A stretch of DNA of 64,000 nucleotides, from assembly GCF_000828715.1 (NCBI RefSeq), contig NZ_AP014583.1:1424001-1488000 (forward strand). The letters run 5' to 3'. This document shows positions 54,958-64,000 of this stretch, in pieces. Position numbers and translations under genes: made by a program. This DNA comes from Winogradskyella sp. PG-2 (GTDB taxonomy: Bacteria > Bacteroidota > Bacteroidia > Flavobacteriales > Flavobacteriaceae). Below the pieces are notes generated by a model. That model was given only the letters and a program-made list of their open reading frames with translations. It was not told the DNA's origin and did not search any database. Position 1 is the first letter of the stretch; the number at the start of each line of letters is the position of its first letter.

Positions 54958-55499
54958 AGATAAAAAACACCAACATTAATGGTTGCTTTATAATAGAACC
55001 AATGGTTTTTGAAGACCAAAGGGGTTACTTTGTTGAAACATTTAATCGAAATACATTTAAAGCTAATACTGGTTTAGACATTAACTTTGTACAAGATAAT
55101 GAATCATCATCGAAAAGGGGTGTTCTTAGGGGACTACATTATCAACGTGGTGAATTTGCTCAAGCAAAATTAGTTAGGGTCATACAAGGAAGTGTGTTGG
55201 ATATAGCTGTAGATCTTAGAAAAAGTTCAAAAACATATGGTCAATATATTTCTGTTGAACTATCTGCATCTAATAAAATGCAATTATTTGTCCCAAGAGG
55301 GTTTGCTCATGGATTTATTGTGCTATCTGATATTGCAACTTTTTCTTATAAATGTGACAACTATTACAATAAAGAATCTGAAGGAGGTATTTTATATAAC
55401 GACTCTCAAATTGCAATAGATTGGCAATTACCAAAAGAAGAATATATTATTTCGGACAAGGATTTAATTTTACCATCATTTGATAACATTCTTTTATGA
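54954..55499 (+). CDS. rfbC: dTDP-4-dehydrorhamnose 3,5-epimerase
   Basis: 181 residues. The cupin signature [20 protein letters not shown] includes the catalytic His region; [19 protein letters not shown] and PRGFAHGF are also typical. Known role: double epimerisation at C3 and C5 in dTDP-rhamnose synthesis. It overlaps rfbA and rfbD by 4 bp each. Confidence 0.96.
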   Translation: MKIKNTNINGCFIIEPMVFEDQRGYFVETFNRNTFKANTGLDINFVQDNESSSKRGVLRGLHYQRGEFAQAKLVRVIQGSVLDIAVDLRKSSKTYGQYISVELSASNKMQLFVPRGFAHGFIVLSDIATFSYKCDNYYNKESEGGILYNDSQIAIDWQLPKEEYIISDKDLILPSFDNILL

Positions 55500-56356
55500 A
55501 GACAATTTTAGTTACTGGTGCTAATGGTCAATTGGGACAATGTCTTAGAGGATTAGTAAGTTATAGCACAAATAACTATATTTTTCTTTCTTCAAGTGAT
55601 TTAGATATTACTAACAAAGAAAGTGTTCAATCTTTTTTCTTTAATAATACAATCGATTGGTGCATCAATTGTGCAGCCTACACTCAAGTGGATAAGGCAG
55701 AAGAAGAAAGAGTTATTGCATATAATGTTAATGCACTAGCTCCTGGGTACATCGCGCGTGCGTGTAAGGATAATAATGTTAAGTTAATCCATATTTCCAC
55801 CGATTTTGTTTTTAATGGAAATAGTAATATTGCGTATACCGAAAAAGATAAAACGAACCCTTTAGGATCATATGGTAAAAGTAAATTAGATGGTGAATTG
55901 TTTATAATCGAAGAAACTTCAAATTATTTTATCATCCGCACATCTTGGTTATATTCTGAGTATGCCAATAATTTTATGAAAAAAATACTTGAATTATCTG
56001 AAAGCAGAGATGAATTAGGTATTGTGAGTGATCAAATTGGCACACCCACTTATGCTGTAGATTTAGCCAAAACTATAATAAAAATTATAGAACTTGACAG
56101 TGATAAATATGGAATATATCATTATTCAAATGAAGGAGTAGCAAGTTGGTATGATTTTGCTCATTCAATCATAGACTTGTCAAAAAAGGAAACAAAAATT
56201 AATCCGATACTCGCAAAAGACTTCCCAACATTAGCCCAAAGACCAATATATAGTGTGCTGTCTAAATTGAAAATTAAGTCTACTTTTGGTATTAAAATAC
56301 CTTATTGGAAAAAAAGCCTTGAAACGGCAATTATTAATCTTAAAAATGATGAATAA
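55496..56356 (+). CDS. rfbD: dTDP-4-dehydrorhamnose reductase
   Basis: 286 residues. Rossmann motif LVTGANGQLGQCLRG, NCAAYTQVDKAEEE, the STDFVFNG loop, and YGKSKLDGE with the catalytic Tyr/Lys. Known role: final NADPH-dependent reduction to dTDP-L-rhamnose. With rfbB, rfbA and rfbC it completes the pathway, in the order B-A-C-D with 4-bp overlaps. Confidence 0.95.
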   Translation: MKTILVTGANGQLGQCLRGLVSYSTNNYIFLSSSDLDITNKESVQSFFFNNTIDWCINCAAYTQVDKAEEERVIAYNVNALAPGYIARACKDNNVKLIHISTDFVFNGNSNIAYTEKDKTNPLGSYGKSKLDGELFIIEETSNYFIIRTSWLYSEYANNFMKKILELSESRDELGIVSDQIGTPTYAVDLAKTIIKIIELDSDKYGIYHYSNEGVASWYDFAHSIIDLSKKETKINPILAKDFPTLAQRPIYSVLSKLKIKSTFGIKIPYWKKSLETAIINLKNDE

Positions 56357-56471
56357 TAATTTAAAAACAGCCATCAATGCAGGTCTAAAAGCTGGTGGGG
56401 GGCTATTATGTAAGTGTATAATTAATATTAAAAATGAACCAGTTTTCTTCTCTAGAAAAGTTCTTGAATAA
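56349..56471 (+). pseudogene. Short ORF, possible relic of a cysQ-like gene
   Basis: A 40-residue reading frame starts on ATG 56349, overlapping the end of rfbD, and begins MNNNLKTAINAGLKAGGG. This resembles the N-terminus of CysQ-type 3'(2'),5'-bisphosphate nucleotidases, and in another frame just after the G run AIM and VYN, with stop codons around them, could be the degraded continuation. The match is short and uncertain. If right, the relic fits the sulfotransferase gene nearby, since CysQ removes its PAP product. The gap to 56599 otherwise shows nothing. Confidence 0.25.
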
Positions 56472-56599
56472 AAGATAGATTATATTTTTAATTCGAGTTT
56501 TGAATAAGAGAAGATGATTAACTAATAAAAAACAAAGATTTACCTAGAAGTTTGTTAATCATTAAAACAATATGCCACTCTTGTTTATAGTAAATTTAC

Positions 56600-57922
56600 A
56601 TGCAAAAATTTAAAGAAAATAGAGGTTTTGTTGAGCTAATTAAAGGAAGTTCTATCACTTTGCTTATTAAGTTGACGGGTATGATTTTCGGGTATTTAAT
56701 AATGTTATTCATAACTAATGTTTATGGAGCTAGCGAATGGGGTTTGTATTCTTTATGTATTACAGTTTTAAGCATATCCGTTTTACTACCAAAGTTTGGT
56801 TTTGATAACTCATTAGTCAGAATAATAACAGAATTAAGACTTTACAATAACAATAATGAGATAAAAAAGGTTCTTAAAAAATCAATAATTATATCGGTTA
56901 TAGTCTCTCTTACAGTTATAGTCTTGATAAATTTCCTAAATGACTTTATAGCACTTCAATTACTTAAAAAGTCAGAATTATCTTCATTTATTCCTATTGT
57001 TAGTTATGCAATTATCCCTTTAACGCTAATTGCTATTATGAGCGCATATTTCCAAGCGCTCAAAAGAACAACTTTATTTATTTTGTTTCAGACCGCACTG
57101 ATAAATATTATTTTTCTGCTACTATTATTAAGTTTTTATGTGTTGGATATAGAAATAGTTGTTTTTAAACTTTATGTTATTTCTGTTTTTATAACTTTTT
57201 TAATCGCTATAATTATTTACCTGTATAGCAAAGAAAAAAACGTTAACACTGAGACTGGTAAAGAGATAAGTTATAATTATCAGCGCATAATAAACTTATC
57301 AACACCAATGCTTATTTCTAGTTCATTTGCACTTTTTATGAGTTGGTCAGATATTATCATGCTATCTATGTATAAAACAACCTCAGATATTGGTATATAT
57401 GACTCCGCTTTAAGACTAGCAACTCTTTCAGGTATTTCTCTTATTGCTATTAATGCTGTTGTTACTCCGAAATTTGTAGAATTTTATTCAAGAAAAGATT
57501 ATGAAGGCTTAAAAGACGTGGTTCAAAAATCAACACGATTAATATTTTTCACTGCTAGTCCAATACTGTTGATATTAATTATTTTTTCTAAGGAAATACT
57601 TAGTTTTTTTGGTGAAGATTTTTCTATTGGTTATTTAGCTTTAATATACCTATGTATTTCTAGATTTATTAATGCTATTTCCGGTTCTGTTGGTTATATT
57701 ATGCAAATGACGGATAATCAAAAAACGTATCAGAGAGTTATTTTTATAGCTTTCTTAATTAATGTAATTTTAAACTTTATTCTAATACCAAAGTATAGTT
57801 ATACAGGCGCAGCTTTTGCAAGTGCTATCGCTATGATTTTTTGGAATTTAACCTTAGTTATTATAATAAAAAGACAACTCGGGTTTTGGACATTTATTAC
57901 TTTTAAAATGAAACGAGCTTAG
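56600..57922 (+). CDS. Wzx-type flippase
   Basis: 440 residues with 12-14 hydrophobic helices spread along the whole length, no signal peptide, and the MATE/MVF-like polysaccharide-export pattern (GSSITLLIKLTGMIFGYLI at the start, FMSWSDIIMLSMYKTTSDIG and SGSVGYIMQMTDNQK further on). Known role: flipping undecaprenyl-linked oligosaccharide across the inner membrane. Its 5' gap (56472-56599) separates it from the rfb genes, so it may have its own promoter. The sulfotransferase gene begins 1 bp after it. Confidence 0.88.
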   Translation: MQKFKENRGFVELIKGSSITLLIKLTGMIFGYLIMLFITNVYGASEWGLYSLCITVLSISVLLPKFGFDNSLVRIITELRLYNNNNEIKKVLKKSIIISVIVSLTVIVLINFLNDFIALQLLKKSELSSFIPIVSYAIIPLTLIAIMSAYFQALKRTTLFILFQTALINIIFLLLLLSFYVLDIEIVVFKLYVISVFITFLIAIIIYLYSKEKNVNTETGKEISYNYQRIINLSTPMLISSSFALFMSWSDIIMLSMYKTTSDIGIYDSALRLATLSGISLIAINAVVTPKFVEFYSRKDYEGLKDVVQKSTRLIFFTASPILLILIIFSKEILSFFGEDFSIGYLALIYLCISRFINAISGSVGYIMQMTDNQKTYQRVIFIAFLINVILNFILIPKYSYTGAAFASAIAMIFWNLTLVIIIKRQLGFWTFITFKMKRA

Positions 57923-57923
57923 T

Positions 57924-58913
57924 ATGAAGTCGCCAATATTTATTTTCTCAATGCCTAGAGCTGGCTCTACTTTGTTACAAAGGATATTACTAAGTCATAA
58001 AAGTATTGGTGGTACTGCAGAGCCATGGTTATTATTACCATTAGTTTATCTCAATAAAGAAGAAGGGGTGTTATCTGAGTACTCCAGTAGATTATCAAGT
58101 AAAGCTATAAATGATGTTTTAAAGGAGGTGCCAAATGCAGAGAGTTTTTTGAATTTTCAAATTAAAAATTTTACTGACTCATTATACTCTAAAACATTAG
58201 AGGATAATGAAATTTATTTTTTAGATAAGACACCAAGATATTATTACATTATTGATGACATTTATAAAATATATCCAGAAGCTAAATTTATTTTCTTATT
58301 TAGAAACCCAACACACATTTACTCATCTATTTTAACAACTTGGTGTGACAATAAATTTCTGAAGCTTTATGGTAATCATAATGACTTAACTTATGGGTTT
58401 AATAAAATAAGTGAAGCTTATAAAAAACATAGAGATAACAAAAACACAATCTCTTTAAAGTACGAGGATTTAGTGTCCCAATCAGATAAGATAATAAAGG
58501 ATATTCAAAATTTTTTAGAAATTGAATATGATGAAAACCTTACACATAATTTTGTTTCCTCTAAAATAGATACACGGAACAAAAAAGTTCTCGGTGATCC
58601 CACTGGAGTCGAAAAATATAAATCGATAAACAGTGAAACTTTAAATAAATGGAAAAATGTTTTTAACACTAGGTTCAGAAAAATAATCCTTAGAAGATAT
58701 ATTTCTAGAACTTTAACAGAAGAGAGTTTATCACTTCAAGGGTATAATCAAAATGATATCATCAAGGAAGTAAATACTCTTAAAAACAAAAAAGAGCATA
58801 GCTTTTTTAGTGATATCATTCATTATTCTATTTATAAACTAATCATAAGATTTAATTTGTATAATTATACATCAAAAGATATGATTTGGATAAAGAAAAA
58901 GTTTATATCATAA
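57924..58913 (+). CDS. PAPS-dependent sulfotransferase
   Basis: 329 residues. The 5'-phosphosulfate-binding loop is visible at the start (FSMPRAGSTLLQRILLSHKS), and the 3'-phosphate-binding region is KFIFLFRNPTHIYSSIL near 125. A KYEDL motif near 180 is common in this group. Known role of the fold: moving a sulfuryl group from PAPS to a sugar hydroxyl; the acceptor here is inferred to be the glycan of this locus. It is coupled to the flippase gene by a 1-bp gap. It implies a sulfated surface glycan. Confidence 0.87.
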   Translation: MKSPIFIFSMPRAGSTLLQRILLSHKSIGGTAEPWLLLPLVYLNKEEGVLSEYSSRLSSKAINDVLKEVPNAESFLNFQIKNFTDSLYSKTLEDNEIYFLDKTPRYYYIIDDIYKIYPEAKFIFLFRNPTHIYSSILTTWCDNKFLKLYGNHNDLTYGFNKISEAYKKHRDNKNTISLKYEDLVSQSDKIIKDIQNFLEIEYDENLTHNFVSSKIDTRNKKVLGDPTGVEKYKSINSETLNKWKNVFNTRFRKIILRRYISRTLTEESLSLQGYNQNDIIKEVNTLKNKKEHSFFSDIIHYSIYKLIIRFNLYNYTSKDMIWIKKKFIS

Positions 58914-58955
58914 CTATTAAATAATTATACTTATTAATTAAATAGAAGGCACTAA

Positions 58956-59717
58956 ATGACTTTTACAATAATTACAGTTACGTTTAATAGCATAAAAACG
59001 ATTGAACGGACATTAGACTCTATTCTTAATCAATCATTTTTAAATTTCGAGTATATTGTTGTTGATGGCAATTCTAATGACGGAACGGTTGAAGTTTTAG
59101 AGGCTTATGAAAAGCAATTCAAAGAAAAAAGTATTTCATATTCGTGGATTTCTGAAAATGATAACGGAATATATGACGCTTGGAATAAAGGACTTCACCT
59201 TGCAAAAGGAGATTGGATTTCCTTTTTAGGGTCCGATGACTATTACTTAAGGGATGCATTAAGTATTTATAAAACCCTACTTAATGAGAATGGTAATGAT
59301 TATGATTGGATATACTCAAATGTTCTATTTGTTGAAAACATAAACAAAAAAAGACTGTTAGATTCTACATGGACTTGGGATAAGTTTAGGAGAAACACAT
59401 CTATTACACCCGCGCATGTTGGGTCATTTCACAAAAAATCATTTTTTAAGAAGTATGGTATATATGACGAATCCTATAAGATTGCAGGTGATTATGAAAT
59501 ATTATTAAGACCTAAAAATAAGCTGAAAACATTGAAGTCTAATGAAACGACAGCTGTTATGAGTGGTGGTGGTGTAAGCAATTCAATGATAAAAGAAGTA
59601 TTTAAAGAGACATTTAGAGCCAAAAATAAGACTGGAGGTGTTAATTTAGCAACTTGTTATTATGATTATTATTTTTCAATCATTAAATTAAGAATTAAGG
59701 GTTTATTGAAAAACTAA
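58956..59717 (+). CDS. Family 2 glycosyltransferase
   Basis: 253 residues. GT-A fold signatures: TVTFNSIKTIERTLDSILNQ, the first Asp in VVDGNSNDGTVE, ENDNGIYDAWNKGLHLAKGD and the metal-binding SFLGSDDYYLRD (DxD-like). A later SITPAHVGSFHKKSFF fits the acceptor side. Known role: transfer of a sugar from a nucleotide donor to the growing oligosaccharide, on the cytoplasmic face. Donor unknown; dTDP-rhamnose is one possibility. Confidence 0.92.
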   Translation: MTFTIITVTFNSIKTIERTLDSILNQSFLNFEYIVVDGNSNDGTVEVLEAYEKQFKEKSISYSWISENDNGIYDAWNKGLHLAKGDWISFLGSDDYYLRDALSIYKTLLNENGNDYDWIYSNVLFVENINKKRLLDSTWTWDKFRRNTSITPAHVGSFHKKSFFKKYGIYDESYKIAGDYEILLRPKNKLKTLKSNETTAVMSGGGVSNSMIKEVFKETFRAKNKTGGVNLATCYYDYYFSIIKLRIKGLLKN

Positions 59718-59743
59718 TAAGACCATAAAATTAGCTCAGGTTA

Positions 59744-61030
59744 ATGTTATTAAAAAAAGACACATTATATAAATGTATAATTGGGATTTTGCTTATTGTG
59801 CCCCCATTAATTTCTTCTATTGAGTTTAATATAGTTTTACTTTCTCTTGTTACTGTTTGGGTTTTATTTAATCTAAATTTTAAATATTCTAAAGCACTTA
59901 TAAAGCTGATATTTCCATTAATAGTAATTTTTTTAATCGCAATTTTTTCATCTTTTTTTTTCCCAAGCGAATTATTTAATGTTATAAAAGATTTTTTCTT
60001 CCTTGCTAAACCCATATTGTACATTCTAATAGGGTACTTTTTTATAAGTAAAATAAAGGATAAAGAATTTTTATACAAAATCATTATTTATCTAGGTGTA
60101 CTATTTGCCATTCTCCATATTTACTTGACCATTTATTTTATTTCTAATAATGTAGATTTTAATGTTAATAAACTTAGAAATTATGCGGGTCGAGGAAATG
60201 CTTTAGAGATCTTTGCGATTGTAATATTTTTATCTAAAAAAGGGAGAGAATTATTTAAATTAGACTCAAAACACAAGAAGCTTATCATATTTATTATGAT
60301 ATTTTCCTTTGTATGCTATTTTTCTAGAACAGTTACAGTTTCGGTAATAATTCTGTTTTTAGCCATTAATGGTTACTTAGCCATAACAAGGAAAGGGGTA
60401 TTATATATGTTTGGTTTTTTAATGGCAATTTCTCTTTTTTACATCTATTTATTTTCGGTAGACCTTCAAAGAGGTGCTCCAGGTATAGAAGGGTTTTTAT
60501 ATAAATTGAAAATTGCTCCTGCTGAAATTTTCGATTCTAAAATAAATATAAAGGATCACACGGACCTATGGGATCATTGGAGGGCATATGAGGCACAAAA
60601 AGCTTTTGAGCAAATATATGACACCCCTTTAGCAGTTGGATTATTTGTGGGAAAAGGAGTTGGATCCTTAGTTGATTTAGAGTTTGTGGCGCCATTAAAC
60701 GGAGAGGGAATGCAATATATAACAACACTGCACAATGGTTATTCGTATATTTCTTTTAAATCAGGATTTTTAGGACTACTGGCATTTTTATTGTTTTTGT
60801 TAATTTTATATATGAGGGTTTATATTAAAAGTAATAATCTAAAAGTGATAATAACAAATAATTTATTGTCTGGAATAGCCATTTATTATATGTTTACAAC
60901 CCTTATAGTTTCGGGTATTTATAATCCTAGAGATTTTGGCGGCATTATTGTTGGCGGTTTACTATTTCTAAATTATTTTAATACATTGGATAAAAAATTA
61001 ATTAAAACCGGTCTAAAAGAACTACCTTAA
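59744..61030 (+). CDS. Wzy-like O-antigen polymerase
   Basis: 428 residues with about 11-12 transmembrane helices. A large periplasmic loop (about 235-325) contains an 'FVGKGVGSLVDLEF' and 'TTLHNGYSYISFKSG' segment; the HNGYSYI motif with the preceding loop is typical of the O-antigen ligase/polymerase superfamily. Known role: linking repeat units on the periplasmic side. Polymerase and ligase cannot be told apart by sequence alone; the locus context favours Wzy. Confidence 0.75.
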   Translation: MLLKKDTLYKCIIGILLIVPPLISSIEFNIVLLSLVTVWVLFNLNFKYSKALIKLIFPLIVIFLIAIFSSFFFPSELFNVIKDFFFLAKPILYILIGYFFISKIKDKEFLYKIIIYLGVLFAILHIYLTIYFISNNVDFNVNKLRNYAGRGNALEIFAIVIFLSKKGRELFKLDSKHKKLIIFIMIFSFVCYFSRTVTVSVIILFLAINGYLAITRKGVLYMFGFLMAISLFYIYLFSVDLQRGAPGIEGFLYKLKIAPAEIFDSKINIKDHTDLWDHWRAYEAQKAFEQIYDTPLAVGLFVGKGVGSLVDLEFVAPLNGEGMQYITTLHNGYSYISFKSGFLGLLAFLLFLLILYMRVYIKSNNLKVIITNNLLSGIAIYYMFTTLIVSGIYNPRDFGGIIVGGLLFLNYFNTLDKKLIKTGLKELP

Positions 61031-61046
61031 GTTTGAATTTATAAAT

Positions 61047-61727
61047 ATGCTAAAAAGCACATTACAGAACCTTCTTATTAAGTTTGGTAAGTCTTATACT
61101 ATAGATAATAATATATCTAATAAACTAGTATTGTCCTTTATTTACACAAGAGCATTTATGATGTTAAGAGGATTGGTTAAAACCCGTAGAAAAATATTTA
61201 TTGATAAACGAGTAAAAATTTTAAATGGTAATAATTTTCAATTTGGAAAAGCTTGTACACTAGAGAGAAATGTTTTAATAGATTGTTACTCTGATAAAAA
61301 AATAGTTTTTGGAAATATTGTGAAAATTGGAGCTTTTTCTACGATTAGCACCACGAGTCATTTATCTAAATCAGGAATTGGACTAAAGATCGGTAATAAT
61401 TCAGCCATAGGGGAATATTCTTATTTTGGCTGTTCTGGCGGTGTAAAAATTGGTAATGACGTTATTATGGGTCAATACGTTAGTTTTCATTCTGAAAATC
61501 ACAGTTTTAATAATAATAAACTCTTAATAAGAGAGCAAGGAGTATCTTCCTCCGGAATAGATATTGGTAACAATATTTGGGTAGGATCTAAAGCTACGTT
61601 TTTAGATGGCTGCAAAGTTGGAGATAATTCTGTTGTTGCAGCTGGAGCAGTTGTAAATGATATTTTTCCTTCGAATGTTTTGATTGGTGGTGTACCAGCA
61701 AAAATAATTAAGCATTTAAATGCCTAA
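61047..61727 (+). CDS. Hexapeptide-repeat acetyltransferase
   Basis: 226 residues. An N-terminal hydrophobic or amphipathic part is followed by a left-handed beta-helix with hexapeptide repeats (IGNNSAIGEYSYFGCSGGVKI and IGNDVIMGQYVSFHSENHSF) and the catalytic-His region HSENHSF; a second repeat block NNIWVGSKATFLDGCKVG and the end GAVVNDIFPSNVLIGGVPAK are typical of CysE/LacA/WecH-type acyltransferases. Inferred role: O-acetylation of the glycan of this locus. The next gene overlaps it by 8 bp. Confidence 0.9.
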   Translation: MLKSTLQNLLIKFGKSYTIDNNISNKLVLSFIYTRAFMMLRGLVKTRRKIFIDKRVKILNGNNFQFGKACTLERNVLIDCYSDKKIVFGNIVKIGAFSTISTTSHLSKSGIGLKIGNNSAIGEYSYFGCSGGVKIGNDVIMGQYVSFHSENHSFNNNKLLIREQGVSSSGIDIGNNIWVGSKATFLDGCKVGDNSVVAAGAVVNDIFPSNVLIGGVPAKIIKHLNA

Positions 61728-62883
61728 AACAATTCTTTATATACATCAGTCCTCCGAGCTATATGGATCTGATAAGGCTTTGTATTACTTAGTCAATAAA
61801 ATTAATTTAAACCCAGATTTTAATGCGATAGTTATACTGCCAGAAAAAGGACCCCTAAAAAATTTACTCGAAAAAAATAATATTAGAGTCATTGTTTTTC
61901 CGGTAATTAAAGTGTCACGTAATTTTTTTAAGCTTAAGAAAATCATTACTCTTCCATTTCTTATTGCAAAGACAACAAAAAAGCTCAGAAAGATATTAGA
62001 AGATGAAAACATAGATATTATCCATTCTAATACATTAGCTGTTTTATTAGGTGCTTTTTATTCTAAGCGCTATAAATTGAAACATGTATGGCATGTTCAT
62101 GAAATAATAAAGAAACCAAAAATTGTAAGTGTTTTTTATCCATTATTAGTTGGAAATTTTTCTAATAAGGTTGTATATAACTCTAGAGCCTCTAAGGAAT
62201 TTCTGAGCAAAAATAATAACAAACTAATTGGGAAATCTGTAATTAACCTTAACGGCATGGACAGAACTGAGCCTATTATATCAGTTTCTAATCAGAATAA
62301 AATTAGAAAACAGCTTTTCGATGCGAAAGAATCGGATATTGTAATGGCTTTGGTTGGAAGAATTAGTAAATGGAAAGGGCAAAAACTACTATTGAACTCC
62401 TTTAATGAACTACGAGAAAAACACAACAACCTTAAACTTGTTTTTGTTGGTTCCGCGCCACCAAATCAAGAGTACCTTGTTGATGAACTTCAGTCACAAA
62501 TAGACAATTATAATTTAAATGATTCTTGTAAGATAATTCCGTTTCAAGAAAATATTTGGAGTATTTGGGACAGCATAGATTTTGCTGTTGTGCCATCTAC
62601 TGAACCGGAACCATTTGGTTTAGTTGCTTTAGAAGCAATGCTTGCAAAAATACCAGTCATTGCAGCAAGCCATGGAGGCCTAAAAGAAATTGTTTTAGAC
62701 AACCATACAGGATATTTTTTCTCACCCAACAACAGTGAGGCTTTATGTACATCAATAGAAAAATTAATAGCAAATAAGGATAATTTAGACTATTTTGGCA
62801 TCAATGGATTTAATAGAGCAACTAGCCACTTTTCAATCAAGAGACATGTTGAAAAATTCATTGAAATATATGACAGTGTATAA
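61720..62883 (+). CDS. Family 4 glycosyltransferase
   Basis: 387 residues. GT-B fold: N-terminal YIHQSSELYGSDKALYYL, then the C-terminal Glycos_transf_1 domain with VGRISKWKGQKLLLN near 210 and the donor-binding EX7E motif in VVPSTEPEPFGLVALEAMLA. Known role: addition of a sugar from a nucleotide donor. It overlaps the acetyltransferase by 8 bp; the donor is unknown. Confidence 0.92.
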   Translation: MPKTILYIHQSSELYGSDKALYYLVNKINLNPDFNAIVILPEKGPLKNLLEKNNIRVIVFPVIKVSRNFFKLKKIITLPFLIAKTTKKLRKILEDENIDIIHSNTLAVLLGAFYSKRYKLKHVWHVHEIIKKPKIVSVFYPLLVGNFSNKVVYNSRASKEFLSKNNNKLIGKSVINLNGMDRTEPIISVSNQNKIRKQLFDAKESDIVMALVGRISKWKGQKLLLNSFNELREKHNNLKLVFVGSAPPNQEYLVDELQSQIDNYNLNDSCKIIPFQENIWSIWDSIDFAVVPSTEPEPFGLVALEAMLAKIPVIAASHGGLKEIVLDNHTGYFFSPNNSEALCTSIEKLIANKDNLDYFGINGFNRATSHFSIKRHVEKFIEIYDSV

Positions 62884-62903
62884 TAAGCCAGTAATAGATA
62901 TTA

Positions 62904-64000
62904 ATGAAAATAGGAATTTTAGGAACTAGAGGTATCCCAAATCATTATGGTGGATTTGAACAGTTTACAGAATTTTTTGCAGTTTATCTTGCTGAAAAAG
63001 GCTATGACATTTACGTATATAGTTCCAGTAACCATAAACATCAGGAAACTACATTTAAAGGTGTTAAACTAATTCATTGTTATGACCCAGAACATAGAGT
63101 GGGAACTTTTGGTCAATTTATTTATGATTTTAATTGCATAATAGATTCAAGAAAAAGAGATTTTGATATCCTATTACAATTAGGTTATACAAGTAATACA
63201 ATTTGGCACAGGTTGTTACCAAAAAACGTTATTATTATAAGTAATATGGACGGTTTAGAATGGAAAAGATCTAAATATAAACCTGCGGTTCAAAAATTCT
63301 TGAAGTATGCTGAAAAACTAGCAGTTAAATCGAGTGATTATCTTATTTCAGATTCAATAGGTATACAAAATTACTTGCTAAAAGAATATAAAGTTAAATC
63401 TGAATATATAGCATATGGAGCTGAATTATTTAAAAATCCGAATTCAGCAATTTTAAATGAATACGATGTTGAGGCGAGTAACTATAATATGTTAATTGCT
63501 AGGTTTGAACCTGAGAATAACTTAGAGGTGATTCTTGATGGCGTTGCAATATCAGATAAGAAAACGCCTTTTTTAGTTGTTGGAAAACATAATGTCAATA
63601 AGTTTGGTACCTACCTAAAAAATAAATTTAAAAATGTAGAACATATAAGATTTATGGGGGGTATTTATAATTTAGAACACCTCAATAACTTAAGGTACTA
63701 TTCTAAATTTTACTTTCATGGGCACTCTGTCGGTGGTACTAACCCTTCTTTATTAGAGGCAATGGCTTCTAAAGTATTAATGATTGCTCATAATAATGAA
63801 TTTACTAAATCAATTCTAGAAGAAGATGCTTTTTACTTTTCTACAAAGGAGGATGTAAAAGGTTATATCGATAATTTGAATAAAGAAAACAATTTAAATA
63901 AAATTGATAATAATTATAAAAAGATAGAAGAAAGTTTTAAATGGGAATTAATAAATAAAAAGTACTTAGACTTTTTACATGAATGTAATAGAAAAGATTA
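62904..64000 (+). CDS. DUF1972-type glycosyltransferase, cut by window edge
   Basis: The reading frame starts at ATG 62904 (MKIGILGTRGIPNHYGGFEQ) and stays open to the last base; 365 codons are visible and the final two bases (TA) could begin a stop codon, so the gene may end within the next base. The start is the signature of DUF1972 glycosyltransferases, as are SNMDGLEWKRSKYK and the donor site GHSVGGTNPSLLEAMASK. Relatives are rhamnosyltransferases or other GT4-like enzymes. It continues the polysaccharide locus, which may extend to the right. Confidence 0.88.
   Translation, partial: MKIGILGTRGIPNHYGGFEQFTEFFAVYLAEKGYDIYVYSSSNHKHQETTFKGVKLIHCYDPEHRVGTFGQFIYDFNCIIDSRKRDFDILLQLGYTSNTIWHRLLPKNVIIISNMDGLEWKRSKYKPAVQKFLKYAEKLAVKSSDYLISDSIGIQNYLLKEYKVKSEYIAYGAELFKNPNSAILNEYDVEASNYNMLIARFEPENNLEVILDGVAISDKKTPFLVVGKHNVNKFGTYLKNKFKNVEHIRFMGGIYNLEHLNNLRYYSKFYFHGHSVGGTNPSLLEAMASKVLMIAHNNEFTKSILEEDAFYFSTKEDVKGYIDNLNKENNLNKIDNNYKKIEESFKWELINKKYLDFLHECNRKD

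Noticed and set aside
1..64000. Riboswitches, insertion sequences, prophage or integrase genes
   Set aside because: None was recognised by eye; no transposase, integrase or phage structural protein appears among the translated frames.

Overview
The window is a low-GC, gene-dense piece of a Bacteroidota chromosome, most likely from a marine or other free-living member of the Flavobacteriaceae. Four things support this. Promoters carry the Bacteroidota -7 element TAnnTTTG and almost no Shine-Dalgarno sequences are visible. Two secreted proteins end in type IX secretion (T9SS) sorting domains. There are families typical of the group (PorT-like barrel, DUF4175, DUF4837, DUF1761, DUF2082, OmpH/Skp). 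The aminoacyl-tRNA synthetases and GidA also look flavobacterial. No insertion sequence, prophage or CRISPR array was seen. Genus cannot be set from the sequence alone.

Layout. 1-6.2 kb: the 3' part of a 7TM sensor histidine kinase, then two large secreted propeller proteins (an FN3/kelch lipoprotein and a T9SS cargo). 6.3-15.6 kb: a cation/proton antiporter, an MBL-fold hydrolase, two lipoprotein peptidases (S8 and M1), rnpA, an S41 processing protease and a double OmpA-domain protein. 15.5-21 kb: rpiB and a GNAT gene on the minus strand, then a 590-bp AT-rich gap with DnaA-box-like 9-mers (a possible oriC), then an accessory patch with a pectate-lyase-like protein, a CBM-like secreted protein and a T9SS repeat protein. 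21-34.7 kb: housekeeping genes (rnr, folB, tRNA-Cys, glnS, gltX), small membrane and envelope proteins, an SPFH protein, an AlkB-type monooxygenase and two damaged genes. 34.9-50.3 kb: DUF4175 protein, ybeY, mnmG flanked by two ParB-site (parS) palindromes, a methyltransferase, an OmpH chaperone, holB, pgk, an MltD-like transglycosylase, DUF4837, tatA, an M23 peptidase and a frameshifted GH3-family gene. 50.3-64 kb: a nucleosidase-like protein of unknown role, then a surface-polysaccharide locus with a Wzz-like protein, the complete dTDP-L-rhamnose set rfbBACD, a Wzx flippase, a sulfotransferase, glycosyltransferases, a Wzy-like polymerase and an acetyltransferase. The last gene runs off the right edge.

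How genes work together. The right end encodes a rhamnose-containing, probably sulfated and acetylated Wzx/Wzy-type glycan. rnpA, mnmG and two parS sites point to an origin-proximal location, which makes the AT-rich gap at 16.4-17.0 kb worth testing as oriC. Three genes carry reading-frame lesions, each explained by one T gained or lost. Two of them (RDD at a T9 run, GH3 at a T7 run) each have exactly one T too many, so assembly error, recent decay or slippage must be told apart before calling them dead.
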